DNA of 60,842 nt from Selenomonadaceae bacterium (GTDB taxonomy: Bacteria > Bacillota > Negativicutes > Selenomonadales > Selenomonadaceae), in assembly GCA_017470715.1 (NCBI GenBank), contig JAFUYE010000095.1, positions 1 through 60,842 on the forward strand, written 5' to 3'. Within the stretch, counting starts at the first letter, position 1. Each line of letters starts with the position of its first letter. Below, one piece after another: positions 51,746 to 60,621 of this stretch. The notes below the pieces were generated by a model. That model was not told the DNA's origin, made no database searches, and saw nothing but the letters and a program-made list of their open reading frames with translations. A program made the translations under genes and the position numbers.

Positions 51746-53284
51746 ATGAAGGTTGTTTTACTCATCTTGTATTTTGCCGTGCTGATTGGTATCGGGCTTT
51801 ACTGCCGCAAGCACGCGACGGACGTTGACGGCTTTGTTCTGGGCGGACGAAATGTCGGCCCGTGGCTGACGGCTTTCGCTTACGGCACAAGTTATTTTTC
51901 GGCGGTCGTGTTTGTCGGCTACGCGGGACAATTCGGTTGGAAATACGGAATTGCGGCGACGTGGGCGGGTATCGGCAACGCGTTAATCGGCTCGCTTATG
52001 GCATGGTTTATTTTGGGACGACGCACGCGAGTTATGACGCGGCACCTGAACACGGCGACAATGCCGCAGTTTTTTGAAAAACGTTTCGGCTCCCCGTCGC
52101 TGAAAATCGGCGCGGCAATCATAATTTTCATTTTTATGATACCGTACACCGCAAGTCTTTACAACGGGTTGTCGCGACTTTTCGGTATGGCATTTGATAT
52201 TGACTACGCGGTTTGCATTTTGATGATGGCTGTGCTGACGGCGATTTACGTTATTGCGGGCGGCTACATGGCGACGGCGATTAACGATTTCATTCAAGGC
52301 ATTGTCATGCTCGTCGGAATTTCTGCGGTAATTTACGCGGTACTCGAAACCAAAGGCGGATTCGTTGCGGCACTGGACGGTTTGGCACGAATCACCGATC
52401 CGAAAGTTTCGGACACGCCGGGCATTTTCGCATCGTTTTTCGGCACCGACCCGCTGAATTTATTGTTCGTCGTGATTTTGACTTCGCTGGGCACGTGGGG
52501 ACTTCCGCAGATGGTTCAGAAATTTTACGCGATAAAAAATGAGCAGGCGATTCAAAAAGGCACGGTCATTTCAACTTTGTTTGCGTTCGTCGTCGCCGGC
52601 GGCTGTTATTTCCTCGGCGGCTTCGGCAGATTGTTTTCCGACCAAGTGGACATTGCGGCAAACGGCTTCGACTCGATTATCCCGACAATGTTATCGGGGC
52701 TTTCGGAGGGCATGATTGCGCTCGTCGTGATTTTGGTTTTGTCCGCGTCAATGTCAACTTTGTCGTCGTTGGTTATCGTTTCGGCGTCGACGTTGACGCT
52801 TGACTTGATTCGCGACAATTTTGCTCCGCAGATGAAAGAACCCGCGCAGGTTTTAATGATTCGGATTTTGGTCGTCGTGTTTATCGCAATTTCTGCTGTG
52901 CTTGCGCTGGTTCAGTACAAAAGCTCGGTGAACTTTATCGCACAACTTATGGGCGTGTCGTGGGGAGCAATGGCGGGCGCATTTTTGGCACCGTTCATGT
53001 ACGCGCTTTACTCGAAAAAAGTTTCGACGGCAGCTTGTTGGGCGTGCTTTATCTTCGGCAGTGTTTTGATGACGGCGAACATGTTGATTCGTCCGGAATT
53101 CCCGCAGATTTTACAGTCGCCGATTAACGCGGGCGCGGTTGCAATGTTGGCGGGACTTTTGATTGTGCCGATTGTCAGCGCGATAACGCCCAAGCCCGAT
53201 AAAAAACTTGTCGACGACGCGTTTAAATGTTACGACGAAAAAATTGTCGTGCCGCTGTCGACTTCGCTTGATTCCGAAAAATAA
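51746..53284 (+). CDS. Sodium:solute symporter (SSS family)
   Basis: A 512-residue protein with about 13 helices. Family signature regions: DGFVLGGRNVGPWLTAFAYG near residue 27, AGYAGQFG-type loop GYAGQFGWKYGIAATW, GGYMATAINDFIQGIVML and SMSTLSSLVIVSAS. The substrate could be a carboxylate, amino acid or pantothenate; the sequence does not decide. GGAGG precedes the ATG. Confidence 0.9.
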   Translation: MKVVLLILYFAVLIGIGLYCRKHATDVDGFVLGGRNVGPWLTAFAYGTSYFSAVVFVGYAGQFGWKYGIAATWAGIGNALIGSLMAWFILGRRTRVMTRHLNTATMPQFFEKRFGSPSLKIGAAIIIFIFMIPYTASLYNGLSRLFGMAFDIDYAVCILMMAVLTAIYVIAGGYMATAINDFIQGIVMLVGISAVIYAVLETKGGFVAALDGLARITDPKVSDTPGIFASFFGTDPLNLLFVVILTSLGTWGLPQMVQKFYAIKNEQAIQKGTVISTLFAFVVAGGCYFLGGFGRLFSDQVDIAANGFDSIIPTMLSGLSEGMIALVVILVLSASMSTLSSLVIVSASTLTLDLIRDNFAPQMKEPAQVLMIRILVVVFIAISAVLALVQYKSSVNFIAQLMGVSWGAMAGAFLAPFMYALYSKKVSTAACWACFIFGSVLMTANMLIRPEFPQILQSPINAGAVAMLAGLLIVPIVSAITPKPDKKLVDDAFKCYDEKIVVPLSTSLDSEK

Positions 53285-53342
53285 ATTTCGATTGCGGCGC
53301 GTTGCCTTCGATTCGGCACGTTCGTAAATTTTGCGTTTTGTG

Positions 53343-53513
53343 AATCTACTTTTTCTTTGCTTGCCCAAAGAAAAAGTAGCAAAAAGAAACGGCACTCCTG
53401 CGGAGAGCTTGGGCATTCGTAAATCGAATGTTGTAGCCCACACGAAATCATCGTGTCCGCAAGTGAAACATCCTGTTTCAATTGCGGACGAGGCCGTCAT
53501 CCTTGACGGCCTC
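53343..53513 (+). repeat. Structured intergenic repeat element, copy 4
   Basis: AATCTACTTTTTCTTTGC-TTGC-CCAAAGAAAAAGTAGC hairpin, ACTCCTGCGGAGAGC, a divergent middle with three short hairpins (CATTCGTAAATCGAATG, CACGAAATCATCGTG, TGAAACATCCTGTTTCA), and the terminal hairpin GAGGCCGTCATCC/TTGACGGCCTC. It fills the gap between the SSS gene and the UPF0173 gene. Confidence 0.8.
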
Positions 53514-53590
53514 AAATTTACCGTTGGCGCAGGAATTATCGGACGTTGTGCCGAATAGTCAAAAAAATTTTTTCAGGGAGGCGAATCACC

Positions 53591-54250
53591 TTGTTGACTT
53601 ACAATTATTATGGGCACGCCTGTTTCATGTTGGACGACGGCACGAATAAAATTCTCGTCGATCCGTTTTTAACGGGCAACCCCGCCGCATCAATCAGCGA
53701 AAAGGATGTTCAGGCGAATTATATTCTGGTCACGCACGCGCACGGCGACCACGTCGGTGACGCTCCGAACATTGCCGTCAGAACGGACGCGACAGTCGTC
53801 GGCATTCCGGAAATTATGGACTTCGGCGGACAACGCGTAAAAACAATCGGCATGAATTTGGGCGGCACCGTCAAAACCGAATTCGGCTTCGTGCGCATGG
53901 TTCCCGCACTTCACTCGTCGGGAATTGCGGGCGGCATTGCTTGCGGCTACGTTATCGGCGTCGGTGGAAAAATTATTTACTTCGCGGGCGACACGGCTCT
54001 TTTCAGCGACATGAAACTTATCGGCGAACGCGACAAGATTGACTATGCAATTCTTCCGATTGGCGGGCATTACACAATGGATCCGATTGACGCGGCGCGG
54101 GCTGTCGAATTTTTGAACGCCGCAAATGTAATTCCGCTTCATTACGACACGTGGCCGATTATCAAACAAAATCCCGAAGATTTGCTTCCGCTCGTCAAGA
54201 ACGCGAAAGTTCACGTCGTCAAGCCGGGGCAATCGATTGAATTGATTTAA
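53591..54250 (+). CDS. UPF0173 metallo-beta-lactamase-fold hydrolase
   Basis: A 219-residue protein of the MBL fold: YNYYGHACFMLDDG, ILVDPFLTGNP, VTHAHGDHVGDA (zinc motif HxHxDH), ALHSSGIAGG, FAGDTALFSDM and IPLHYDTWP. These are the hallmarks of UPF0173; a physiological substrate is not known. Start TTG at 53591 (a second TTG follows) with GGGAGG nine bases upstream. Confidence 0.88.
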   Translation: MLTYNYYGHACFMLDDGTNKILVDPFLTGNPAASISEKDVQANYILVTHAHGDHVGDAPNIAVRTDATVVGIPEIMDFGGQRVKTIGMNLGGTVKTEFGFVRMVPALHSSGIAGGIACGYVIGVGGKIIYFAGDTALFSDMKLIGERDKIDYAILPIGGHYTMDPIDAARAVEFLNAANVIPLHYDTWPIIKQNPEDLLPLVKNAKVHVVKPGQSIELI

Positions 54251-54269
54251 GCAACGCACACGGAATTTC

Positions 54270-55064
54270 ATGGGAAACAAAATCAAAAACTTCGACGCCG
54301 CCCCGTTTGACTTGACAAATATCTGTGATTCTGTACAATCACTTTACTTGACCGATTCGCCGCGTGAAAAGCTCGTTGTGATTCTCGGCGCAACTTCCGT
54401 CGGCAAAAGTTCATTGGCAATCGACTTGGCGGAAAAATTTCACACGGAAATAATTTCGGCGGATTCAATGGCCGTTTACAAAAATTTCAACGTCGGCACC
54501 GCCAAACCTTCGCAGGACGAACTTGCACGCGTTCCGCACCACTTGATTGACATTTTGGACGCGGAACAAAAATTCAGCATGGTGGAATTCGTTCGGCGGG
54601 CGCGGGAAATTATTTCCGACATCAACGCTCGCGGAAAAATTCCAATCGTCGCGGGCGGCACGGGGCTTTACATTCAGTCGTTGGTCGAAGGCTACGAACC
54701 CGCAGACGTTGGCAAAAGTTTAGCCAGTCATTTCAAACGCACGGGCGAACTTTTCTACAACGCGCAGGTTTACGGCTTGACTGCAGAGCGCGAAATTCTT
54801 TACGACAGAATCAATCGCCGCACACAAAAACTTTTCGACGACGGTCTTGTCGACGAAGTAAAAAATTTGCTCGCTCACGGTGTCAGCCCGCACGCTCAAG
54901 CAATGCGCGGTATCGGTTACAAAGAAACGGTCGAATATCTTCAGGGCGGCTCGACGTTGGACGAAACGATTGCCAAAGTCGCTCAAGCCACAAGAAATTT
55001 CGCCAAACGCCAGCTCACCTGGTTTCGGCGAATGAAATATATCAAGTGGTTGAAAATTTTTTGA
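54270..55064 (+). CDS. miaA: tRNA dimethylallyltransferase with an internal deletion
   Basis: MiaA adds a dimethylallyl group to A37 of tRNAs. Present: P-loop [59 protein letters not shown], and the C-terminal GIGYKE...[13 protein letters not shown]. Between [10 protein letters not shown] and [10 protein letters not shown] about 58 residues are missing, including the conserved HPND/RRVIRALE segment, so activity is doubtful. The first 26 codons are atypical and contain a promoter-like TTGACA-16-TACAAT (54312-54339); a TTG at 54348 is an alternative start. It is followed by hfq, the usual order. Confidence 0.85.
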   Translation: MGNKIKNFDAAPFDLTNICDSVQSLYLTDSPREKLVVILGATSVGKSSLAIDLAEKFHTEIISADSMAVYKNFNVGTAKPSQDELARVPHHLIDILDAEQKFSMVEFVRRAREIISDINARGKIPIVAGGTGLYIQSLVEGYEPADVGKSLASHFKRTGELFYNAQVYGLTAEREILYDRINRRTQKLFDDGLVDEVKNLLAHGVSPHAQAMRGIGYKETVEYLQGGSTLDETIAKVAQATRNFAKRQLTWFRRMKYIKWLKIF

Positions 55065-55089
55065 CGCTTTGCAAAGGAGAGATTTGTAC

Positions 55090-55401
55090 ATGGCAACCAA
55101 ACCTATCATCAACCTGCAAGAAAATTTCTTGAATCAGGCGCGCAAGGAAAACGTCCCCGTCACGGTTCACCTTTTGAACGGCTTCCAAATCAAAGGCATG
55201 ATTCGCGGCTTCGACCAATTTACTGTTGTCGTCGACGCAATGGGACGCCAACAAATGATTTTCAAACATGCGATCTCGACAATCACGCCCGTCAAGCCGC
55301 TCGGCACGCAGGCCGTCGAAAAGTCGGCGGAATCCGAAGACAGCAAAACGGAAGCGGCAACCACCGAAGAGCAACCGGCTGAACAATCTGCAACGGAATA
55401 A
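55090..55401 (+). CDS. hfq: RNA chaperone Hfq
   Basis: A 103-residue Sm-like protein: [30 protein letters not shown] (Sm1) and [18 protein letters not shown] (Sm2 with the YKHA-like FKHA motif). A long Glu/Ala/Thr-rich tail of about 35 residues follows. GGAGAG precedes the ATG. It would pair small RNAs with mRNAs. Confidence 0.96.
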   Translation: MATKPIINLQENFLNQARKENVPVTVHLLNGFQIKGMIRGFDQFTVVVDAMGRQQMIFKHAISTITPVKPLGTQAVEKSAESEDSKTEAATTEEQPAEQSATE

Positions 55402-55425
55402 AAATTTTTCGGCGGGGAATATAAA

Positions 55426-55851
55426 ATGATTCGAGGCTTTGAGATTCTCGAAGGTTACGACGGAATAACTTTACCGACACGCAAAACGGCTTACAGCGCG
55501 GGTTACGACCTGCAGGCGGCCGAAAATGTTCGTGTGTCGCACGGAAAAATTTCGCTCGTGCCGACGGGTCTCAAGGCCTTTTTTCCTTGCGACGAAGTAT
55601 TGTTGATTTATTTACGCTCAAGTTTGGCGGTCAAGTACAATTTATTTTTGGCAAATGGTGTCGGCGTGATTGACGCGGATTATCGCGGACATATAATTTT
55701 GCCCGTCACAAGTTTAAGCGGCGATTTTGAAATTCAACGCGGCATGAGAATTGCACAGGGCATTTTCCAAAAATATTTGACGGTCGACGGCGATTCGATT
55801 GGTCAAGGCGAAATTCGTCACGGGCGTTTCGGTTCCACGGGCAACTTTTAA
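55426..55851 (+). CDS. dut: Deoxyuridine triphosphatase (dUTPase)
   Basis: A 141-residue trimeric dUTPase with all five motifs: SAGYDLQA, RSSLAVKY, NGVGVIDADYRG, GMRIAQGIF and RHGRFGSTG. It hydrolyses dUTP to dUMP. The gap to hfq is 24 bases and to the next gene 14 bases. Confidence 0.95.
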   Translation: MIRGFEILEGYDGITLPTRKTAYSAGYDLQAAENVRVSHGKISLVPTGLKAFFPCDEVLLIYLRSSLAVKYNLFLANGVGVIDADYRGHIILPVTSLSGDFEIQRGMRIAQGIFQKYLTVDGDSIGQGEIRHGRFGSTGNF

Positions 55852-55865
55852 ACGGAGGTTTAGTT

Positions 55866-56441
55866 ATGACGAACAACAATTCACGGGCAGACGCACTTAT
55901 TTACGCTTGTCTTGCTTTGGAAGCGGGCAGTATCGACGCGGTGAAAAAAATTATCGAGACCGGCTTTCCGTTTTCGCAGTACATTAAAGACGAAGACAAA
56001 ACTTTATCCGAGGCGAATCAACTTAAAATTTTTCGGCGCGACGGTTTTATTGACAGATTCACCGGACAAAAAGTTTTCTTGCCGCCCGTGCTGCCGATTT
56101 TGTCGATTAAATTGCCCGACGTGTTCCCGAATCATCCGAATTGGAAGCGCGACGAAACTCATCAGGCGCACGAAATGTTCAACGCGACAATCAAAAAAAT
56201 TATCCCGAATCGTCCCGCAGACGAATTCAATCTGGTTACGGTCAGTTCAAAAACCAAATTCGTCGTTGCCAACGCGACGCTCGAAGATTTGGGTTGGAAA
56301 ATTCTTTCGCTAGAAGAAATTGCCGATATTCGCTGGGACGGCATGACGAATTGGTTTGTCAATTACGTCGACGAAAATCGCGACTTGCTCGAAACGTCGT
56401 TGATTGCCCGCTGGTACAAGGCTGTTCAAAATTCGGATTAA
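55866..56441 (+). CDS. Cytoplasmic protein of unknown function
   Basis: A 191-residue protein with no signal or membrane part. An N-terminal helical region (ALIYACLALEAGSIDAVKKIIETG) is followed by RDGFIDRFTGQKVFLPPVLPILS, VFPNHPNWKRDETHQAHEMFN and a Trp-rich end. The middle segment with FTGQKVF recalls HNH-like or 5-methylcytosine-restriction flanks, but no catalytic set is clear. CGGAGG precedes the ATG. It lies directly upstream of the AIPR defence gene and could belong to the same module. Confidence 0.7.
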   Translation: MTNNNSRADALIYACLALEAGSIDAVKKIIETGFPFSQYIKDEDKTLSEANQLKIFRRDGFIDRFTGQKVFLPPVLPILSIKLPDVFPNHPNWKRDETHQAHEMFNATIKKIIPNRPADEFNLVTVSSKTKFVVANATLEDLGWKILSLEEIADIRWDGMTNWFVNYVDENRDLLETSLIARWYKAVQNSD

Positions 56442-56459
56442 AATTCTTGAGGCTTTCAC

Positions 56460-56564
56460 ATGGACAATTACGATTACATCACGACAAAAATTAACGCGCT
56501 GAAAAAAAATTATCCGTCGCTTCGGGTGAGGCGTATTCAATTCAACGGGCAATTATTGAAATGA
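56460..56564 (+). pseudogene. 34-codon N-terminal remnant resembling the AIPR gene start
   Basis: ATG at 56460 (GAGG 9 bases upstream) opens MDNYDYITTKINALKKNYPSL, which resembles residues 6-25 of the following AIPR protein (NDYDGIAKKIDSMKRDYPYL), then diverges and stops at TGA 56562. It looks like the start of an older related gene left behind when the present AIPR gene arrived. Confidence 0.55.
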
Positions 56565-56579
56565 AAGGAGGATACACGG

Positions 56580-58436
56580 ATGGCTAAAGAAACAAACGAT
56601 TACGATGGCATTGCGAAAAAAATTGACTCGATGAAGCGTGATTATCCGTATCTTCGCGACAAACCGGATCATTATGTGTTTTCTGCGCTGTTCATTAAAG
56701 TTGCTTTTTATCAAAACCCCGAATGGTCTCGTGGCGAAAACGACTTTAATCGAAAAATACACGATGGCAAAAACGATCTGGGTATTGATATTCTTTTACT
56801 TGATCCCAACCCGGAAAGAAACGACCTCATTGTCGGACAGGCGAAATTTTGCAAGGGCATATCGTCTGAAGAAGTGCTTAACGCCCTGAATAAAATGGCG
56901 GACGGCTACAAAGATTTGGAAAACGGTCATTACGAACGAGCCAATGATTCGCTGGTCAAAAGTTTCATTGAGCTTTCCGAAATGACAGACGAAGAATCAA
57001 AAATTCGCTTTATTTTCTATACGAGTGCGCCGAAGAATCGAATCAACACAAAGCGAATTACGGCAAAGTTTCTTGAAAAAAATTTTATCGATACCGACAA
57101 CATTGAAGTTTCAATACTTTTTGATGCCGACATAAAAAAAGAAATTGAAGATGCGGCGCGTTGGAAGTCAATCGTGGAAATCGACAGAATTTTCATAGAC
57201 AAAACGGGTAACTGTCTGCGATACGGCGACAACGCGGTTATCGTCAATGTGTCCGCGTTTTCAATCAAGCAACTTTACGGCGAGCACAAAACAAATTTGC
57301 TGGCGTTAAATCTTCGATACCACATCAAAGAAAAAGGGCGTTACAGCGTTGACAATGCCATAAAGAATACAATCGACAACAATTCCGAATCGTTTTGGCT
57401 CAAAAACAACGGCATTACGATAATCTGCGACAGCTTTGAAATTTCCGGCAACGTTGTAACGCTCCGCAATTTTTCAATCGTCAACGGCGGGCAGACCACA
57501 TATCAGATTTATATGAGCGACAAAGTTAACGCAAAAAACGACTTCTATCTTCCCTGCAAGATTATAAGGAACATCGGCGAATCGAAAAACGAGAAAACTA
57601 TCTTCAGTGTAGAGATAGCTCAAGCGGCAAATTCTCAAAAACCAATCACGCAAGAAGACTTAAAGGCCAACGCTCCCGAACAACTGAGTTTTGAAAAGAC
57701 AATGCGCGAAATCGGAATTCACTATCAAACCAAACGAGGGCAAACAGTTCCTCCAAAACAATATCGAGAAGCTTATCGCAAGACTAGACTGGAAGAAGTC
57801 GGCAAGTTATGTTTGTCGGCAATATTTCAAATGCCGTGCGTGAGCAGAAACGCTAAAAATTTACTTTACAAGGACAGATACTACGAGCGCATTTTCAACT
57901 CAAACCAAACTCAAATTGCCCAAATCTGCCGCGAACTGCTCTATATTGATTACTACTTCAAGAAAAATTTCAAAGACAAATTCGAGCAGGATAACGCGAC
58001 TGAGGAAGATGCAGAAACCCGAATTCCTTTTGCCAACAAATCACGAACAATTTGCATTGCGTTCGTCGCCCTTGCGGCACGCTATCATCAAGGCAACATA
58101 ACTGAACAAAGCTTAAAGACGATATTCGAGGCAGCAAAATCTCAATCCGATTCGACCTTAAACGCTCTGTACAAAGCAGTCCGCGACCTCGGCACAATGC
58201 AATCATTGTTGCCTAAACAATTTTCCGAGAATAAAGATTTATACGACGCGGTATTGGACAAACTCTTCACGGCTATTGTCGAAGAAGGTATTTCGGCTTA
58301 TTCTTATGCTCGTGATAACAATTCAAATTTAACGGAAAACAGTTTCTTGCAAAATGACAAAAATTATTATCTCCTTCTGAAAAGCGGTTGGATTCGGCTT
58401 AAAAAGGTGATACGCGAAACTTTTTCTAACGTTTGA
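56580..58436 (+). CDS. AIPR-family abortive phage infection protein
   Basis: A 618-residue protein. N-terminal region (about 1-190) with nuclease-like elements (GENDFNRKIHDGKNDLGIDI, LIVGQAKFCKGI) followed by the AIPR signature: SFWLKNNGITIICD, FSIVNGGQTTYQIY, EIAQAANSQKPITQEDL and TKRGQTVPPKQYREAYRK. AIPR proteins act in abortive infection and antiphage islands. The codon usage and lower frequency of AAAATTTT differ from neighbours, suggesting transfer. It has GGAGG upstream and is 9 bases from rarA. Confidence 0.9.
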   Translation: MAKETNDYDGIAKKIDSMKRDYPYLRDKPDHYVFSALFIKVAFYQNPEWSRGENDFNRKIHDGKNDLGIDILLLDPNPERNDLIVGQAKFCKGISSEEVLNALNKMADGYKDLENGHYERANDSLVKSFIELSEMTDEESKIRFIFYTSAPKNRINTKRITAKFLEKNFIDTDNIEVSILFDADIKKEIEDAARWKSIVEIDRIFIDKTGNCLRYGDNAVIVNVSAFSIKQLYGEHKTNLLALNLRYHIKEKGRYSVDNAIKNTIDNNSESFWLKNNGITIICDSFEISGNVVTLRNFSIVNGGQTTYQIYMSDKVNAKNDFYLPCKIIRNIGESKNEKTIFSVEIAQAANSQKPITQEDLKANAPEQLSFEKTMREIGIHYQTKRGQTVPPKQYREAYRKTRLEEVGKLCLSAIFQMPCVSRNAKNLLYKDRYYERIFNSNQTQIAQICRELLYIDYYFKKNFKDKFEQDNATEEDAETRIPFANKSRTICIAFVALAARYHQGNITEQSLKTIFEAAKSQSDSTLNALYKAVRDLGTMQSLLPKQFSENKDLYDAVLDKLFTAIVEEGISAYSYARDNNSNLTENSFLQNDKNYYLLLKSGWIRLKKVIRETFSNV

Positions 58437-58445
58437 GGAGTTCAC

Positions 58446-59708
58446 ATGGATTTATTTGACAGCGTCACTGACGACAAAAAATTTCTGCCGCTTGCCGAAA
58501 GAATGCGTCCGAAAACTCTTCGGGACTTCGCGGGACAAACGGCTGTTTTAAACGGCGCACTCGGCAAAATGATTTCGCAGGGACAAACTCCGTCCCTGAT
58601 TTTTTTCGGCGCACCGGGCACGGGTAAAACCACGCTTGCAAAAATTATCGCGAACGTCACGGCAAGCAATTTCGTCAAAGTCAACGCGGCACTTTCGGGC
58701 GTCACGGAACTGCGCAACGTCGTCAAGACCGCCGAAGATCAACGCAAATTTTATCGTAAGCGGACAATTCTTTTCATCGACGAAATTCACCGCTTCAACA
58801 AAAGTCAGCAGGATTTTTTGTTGCCGTATGTCGAGGACGGGCGATTGACGTTAATCGGCGCGACAACCGAAAATCCGTTTTTTGAAGTCAACGCCGCATT
58901 GTTGAGCCGCGTGAAAATTGTTCGGCTGGAAAAACTTTCGCCCGACGACATCAAAAAAATTCTTCGACGCGCCATTGATTCCGAATACAAAAATTTTCCC
59001 GTTGACGAACGTGCACTTGAAATTATCGCGGACTTTGCGGATGGTGACGCTCGCACGGCTTTAAATCTTTTGGAGCAAACGGCGTTCACCGAAAAAATTT
59101 CCGTCGAAAGTCTGCGCGAAATTCTCGGCGAAAAAATTCGGCGTTACGACAAAGGCGGCGACGTTCATTACGACACGGCAAGCGCGTTTATCAAAAGTAT
59201 GCGCGGCTCCGACCCCGACGCGGCAATTTTTTATCTGGCGAAAATGATTGACGGCGGCGAAGATTTAAAATTTATCGCACGGCGAATTGTAATTTGCGCC
59301 TCCGAAGACGTGGGTAACGCTGATCCGCAAGCACTGATTTTGGCGAACGCGGCGGCTCAAGCGGCTCAATTTGTTGGTTTGCCGGAAGCGCGAATAATTT
59401 TAGCTCAAGCCGTCACTTACATTGCCTCGGCTCCGAAATCGAACGCGGCGTATCTGGCGATTGACAAAGCTCTTGCCGACGTGAAAAATTCCGACGACGA
59501 AATTCCCAAACATTTGCGCGACACACATTACAAAGGCGCAAAAACTTTCGGCAACGGCATCGGTTACAAATATCCGCACGACTTTCCGAAACATTTCGTC
59601 CGTCAACAATATTTGCCCGACAAAAAAATTTTCGCGAAATATTACGAACCGACGACTCAAGGTTTTGAATCGACAATTCGGCAACGTCTTGACGATTTAC
59701 GAAAATAA
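58446..59708 (+). CDS. rarA: Replication-associated recombination protein A (AAA ATPase)
   Basis: A 420-residue MgsA/WRNIP1-type protein that works at stalled forks. Motifs: PLAERMRPKTLRDFAGQ, Walker A GAPGTGKTTLAK, Walker B FIDEIHRFNKSQQD, sensor GATTENPFFEVNAAL, and the C-terminal tetramerisation domain ending in KIFAKYYEP. GAGGAG precedes the ATG. Normal length. Confidence 0.95.
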   Translation: MDLFDSVTDDKKFLPLAERMRPKTLRDFAGQTAVLNGALGKMISQGQTPSLIFFGAPGTGKTTLAKIIANVTASNFVKVNAALSGVTELRNVVKTAEDQRKFYRKRTILFIDEIHRFNKSQQDFLLPYVEDGRLTLIGATTENPFFEVNAALLSRVKIVRLEKLSPDDIKKILRRAIDSEYKNFPVDERALEIIADFADGDARTALNLLEQTAFTEKISVESLREILGEKIRRYDKGGDVHYDTASAFIKSMRGSDPDAAIFYLAKMIDGGEDLKFIARRIVICASEDVGNADPQALILANAAAQAAQFVGLPEARIILAQAVTYIASAPKSNAAYLAIDKALADVKNSDDEIPKHLRDTHYKGAKTFGNGIGYKYPHDFPKHFVRQQYLPDKKIFAKYYEPTTQGFESTIRQRLDDLRK

Positions 59709-59729
59709 TTTCCTTGCGAAAGTTGGGGA

Positions 59730-59758
59730 TTGTTTTTTTAAAATCAGTCGCTTATAAT
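59730..59758 (+). promoter_or_regulatory. Promoter of rodZ
   Basis: TTGTTT (59730-59735), 17-base spacer, perfect TATAAT (59753-59758), 24 bases before the start codon. Confidence 0.55.
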
Positions 59759-59781
59759 GCCCCCGAAAGGAGCTGGTTTGT

Positions 59782-60621
59782 ATGTTAGGTAACACGTTGC
59801 GCGCAGAACGCGAGCGACAAAATTTATCCGTCGAAGACATCGAACAGGGCACAAGCATTCGTGCGCTTTACATAGAGGCCATCGAAAACGGCGAATACGA
59901 CAAACTGCCGGGCGAAGTTTATACCCGCGGCTTCATTAAAAATTACGCGAAATTTCTCGGTTTGGACGGTGACGAGTTTTCCAAACAATTCACCGCAGAA
60001 ATTCATGGGGCACCGTCTCCGTCACCGGTCAGCGGAAATTCCGTTGAAGTTTCCGGCGAAAAAAATCCAATCGAAGAAATCATTGACGAACCGAAAATCG
60101 TTAAGCCCGTCAATCCCGTCGAATCTGTCAAACCTGCCAAAGCCGAAAAAAAATCTTCAAAGGTTGTCGGTGAAATTCGCGGCGAAAATCGCGGCTCGTC
60201 AAACACATTAATTGTTGCGGCCGTCGTGATAATTGCGGCACTCGCGGGCGGCGCGTGGTCGTTTCTGTCCGGTGACGGCGGAGACGTTGCGACAAAACCT
60301 CCCGCACAGACTCAACAGCAACCTCAGCCCGAAAATCCTACGCCCGTGGCAAATGCAAATCCCGCACCGCCTGCACCGATTGACGGCGTGAAAGTCGATG
60401 CGAAATTCGTCGACCGTTGCTGGATTCTCGTGACGATTGACGGGAATGTCGCGTTTGAAAGCATCGTTGACGCGGGCGAAAATCTTTCATGGGAAGGCAA
60501 AGACAGCATAAATTTGCGCTTGGGTAACGCGGGTGCGGTTGAATTGACGCACAACGGACAAAATCTCGGACTTCAAGGCGGCGTCGGTGATGTCGTCGAC
60601 AAAACTTTTACCAAAAATTGA
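59782..60621 (+). CDS. rodZ: RodZ-like cytoskeletal/shape protein
   Basis: A 279-residue protein: an N-terminal HTH_25 domain (LRAERERQNLSVEDIEQGTSI to GEVYTRGFIKNYAKFLGLD), an acidic/Pro-rich linker, one membrane helix (LIVAAVVIIAALAGGAWSFL, about 140-160), a Gln/Pro-rich periplasmic linker and a DUF4115 domain (DRCWILVTIDGNVAFESIV). RodZ links MreB to the membrane. GAAAGGAG precedes the ATG. Its last 13 codons recur in a direct repeat downstream. Confidence 0.92.
   Translation: MLGNTLRAERERQNLSVEDIEQGTSIRALYIEAIENGEYDKLPGEVYTRGFIKNYAKFLGLDGDEFSKQFTAEIHGAPSPSPVSGNSVEVSGEKNPIEEIIDEPKIVKPVNPVESVKPAKAEKKSSKVVGEIRGENRGSSNTLIVAAVVIIAALAGGAWSFLSGDGGDVATKPPAQTQQQPQPENPTPVANANPAPPAPIDGVKVDAKFVDRCWILVTIDGNVAFESIVDAGENLSWEGKDSINLRLGNAGAVELTHNGQNLGLQGGVGDVVDKTFTKN

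Noticed and set aside
58442-58726. Minus-strand frame antisense to rarA
   Set aside because: rarA is complete with Walker motifs; the antisense frame has no support.
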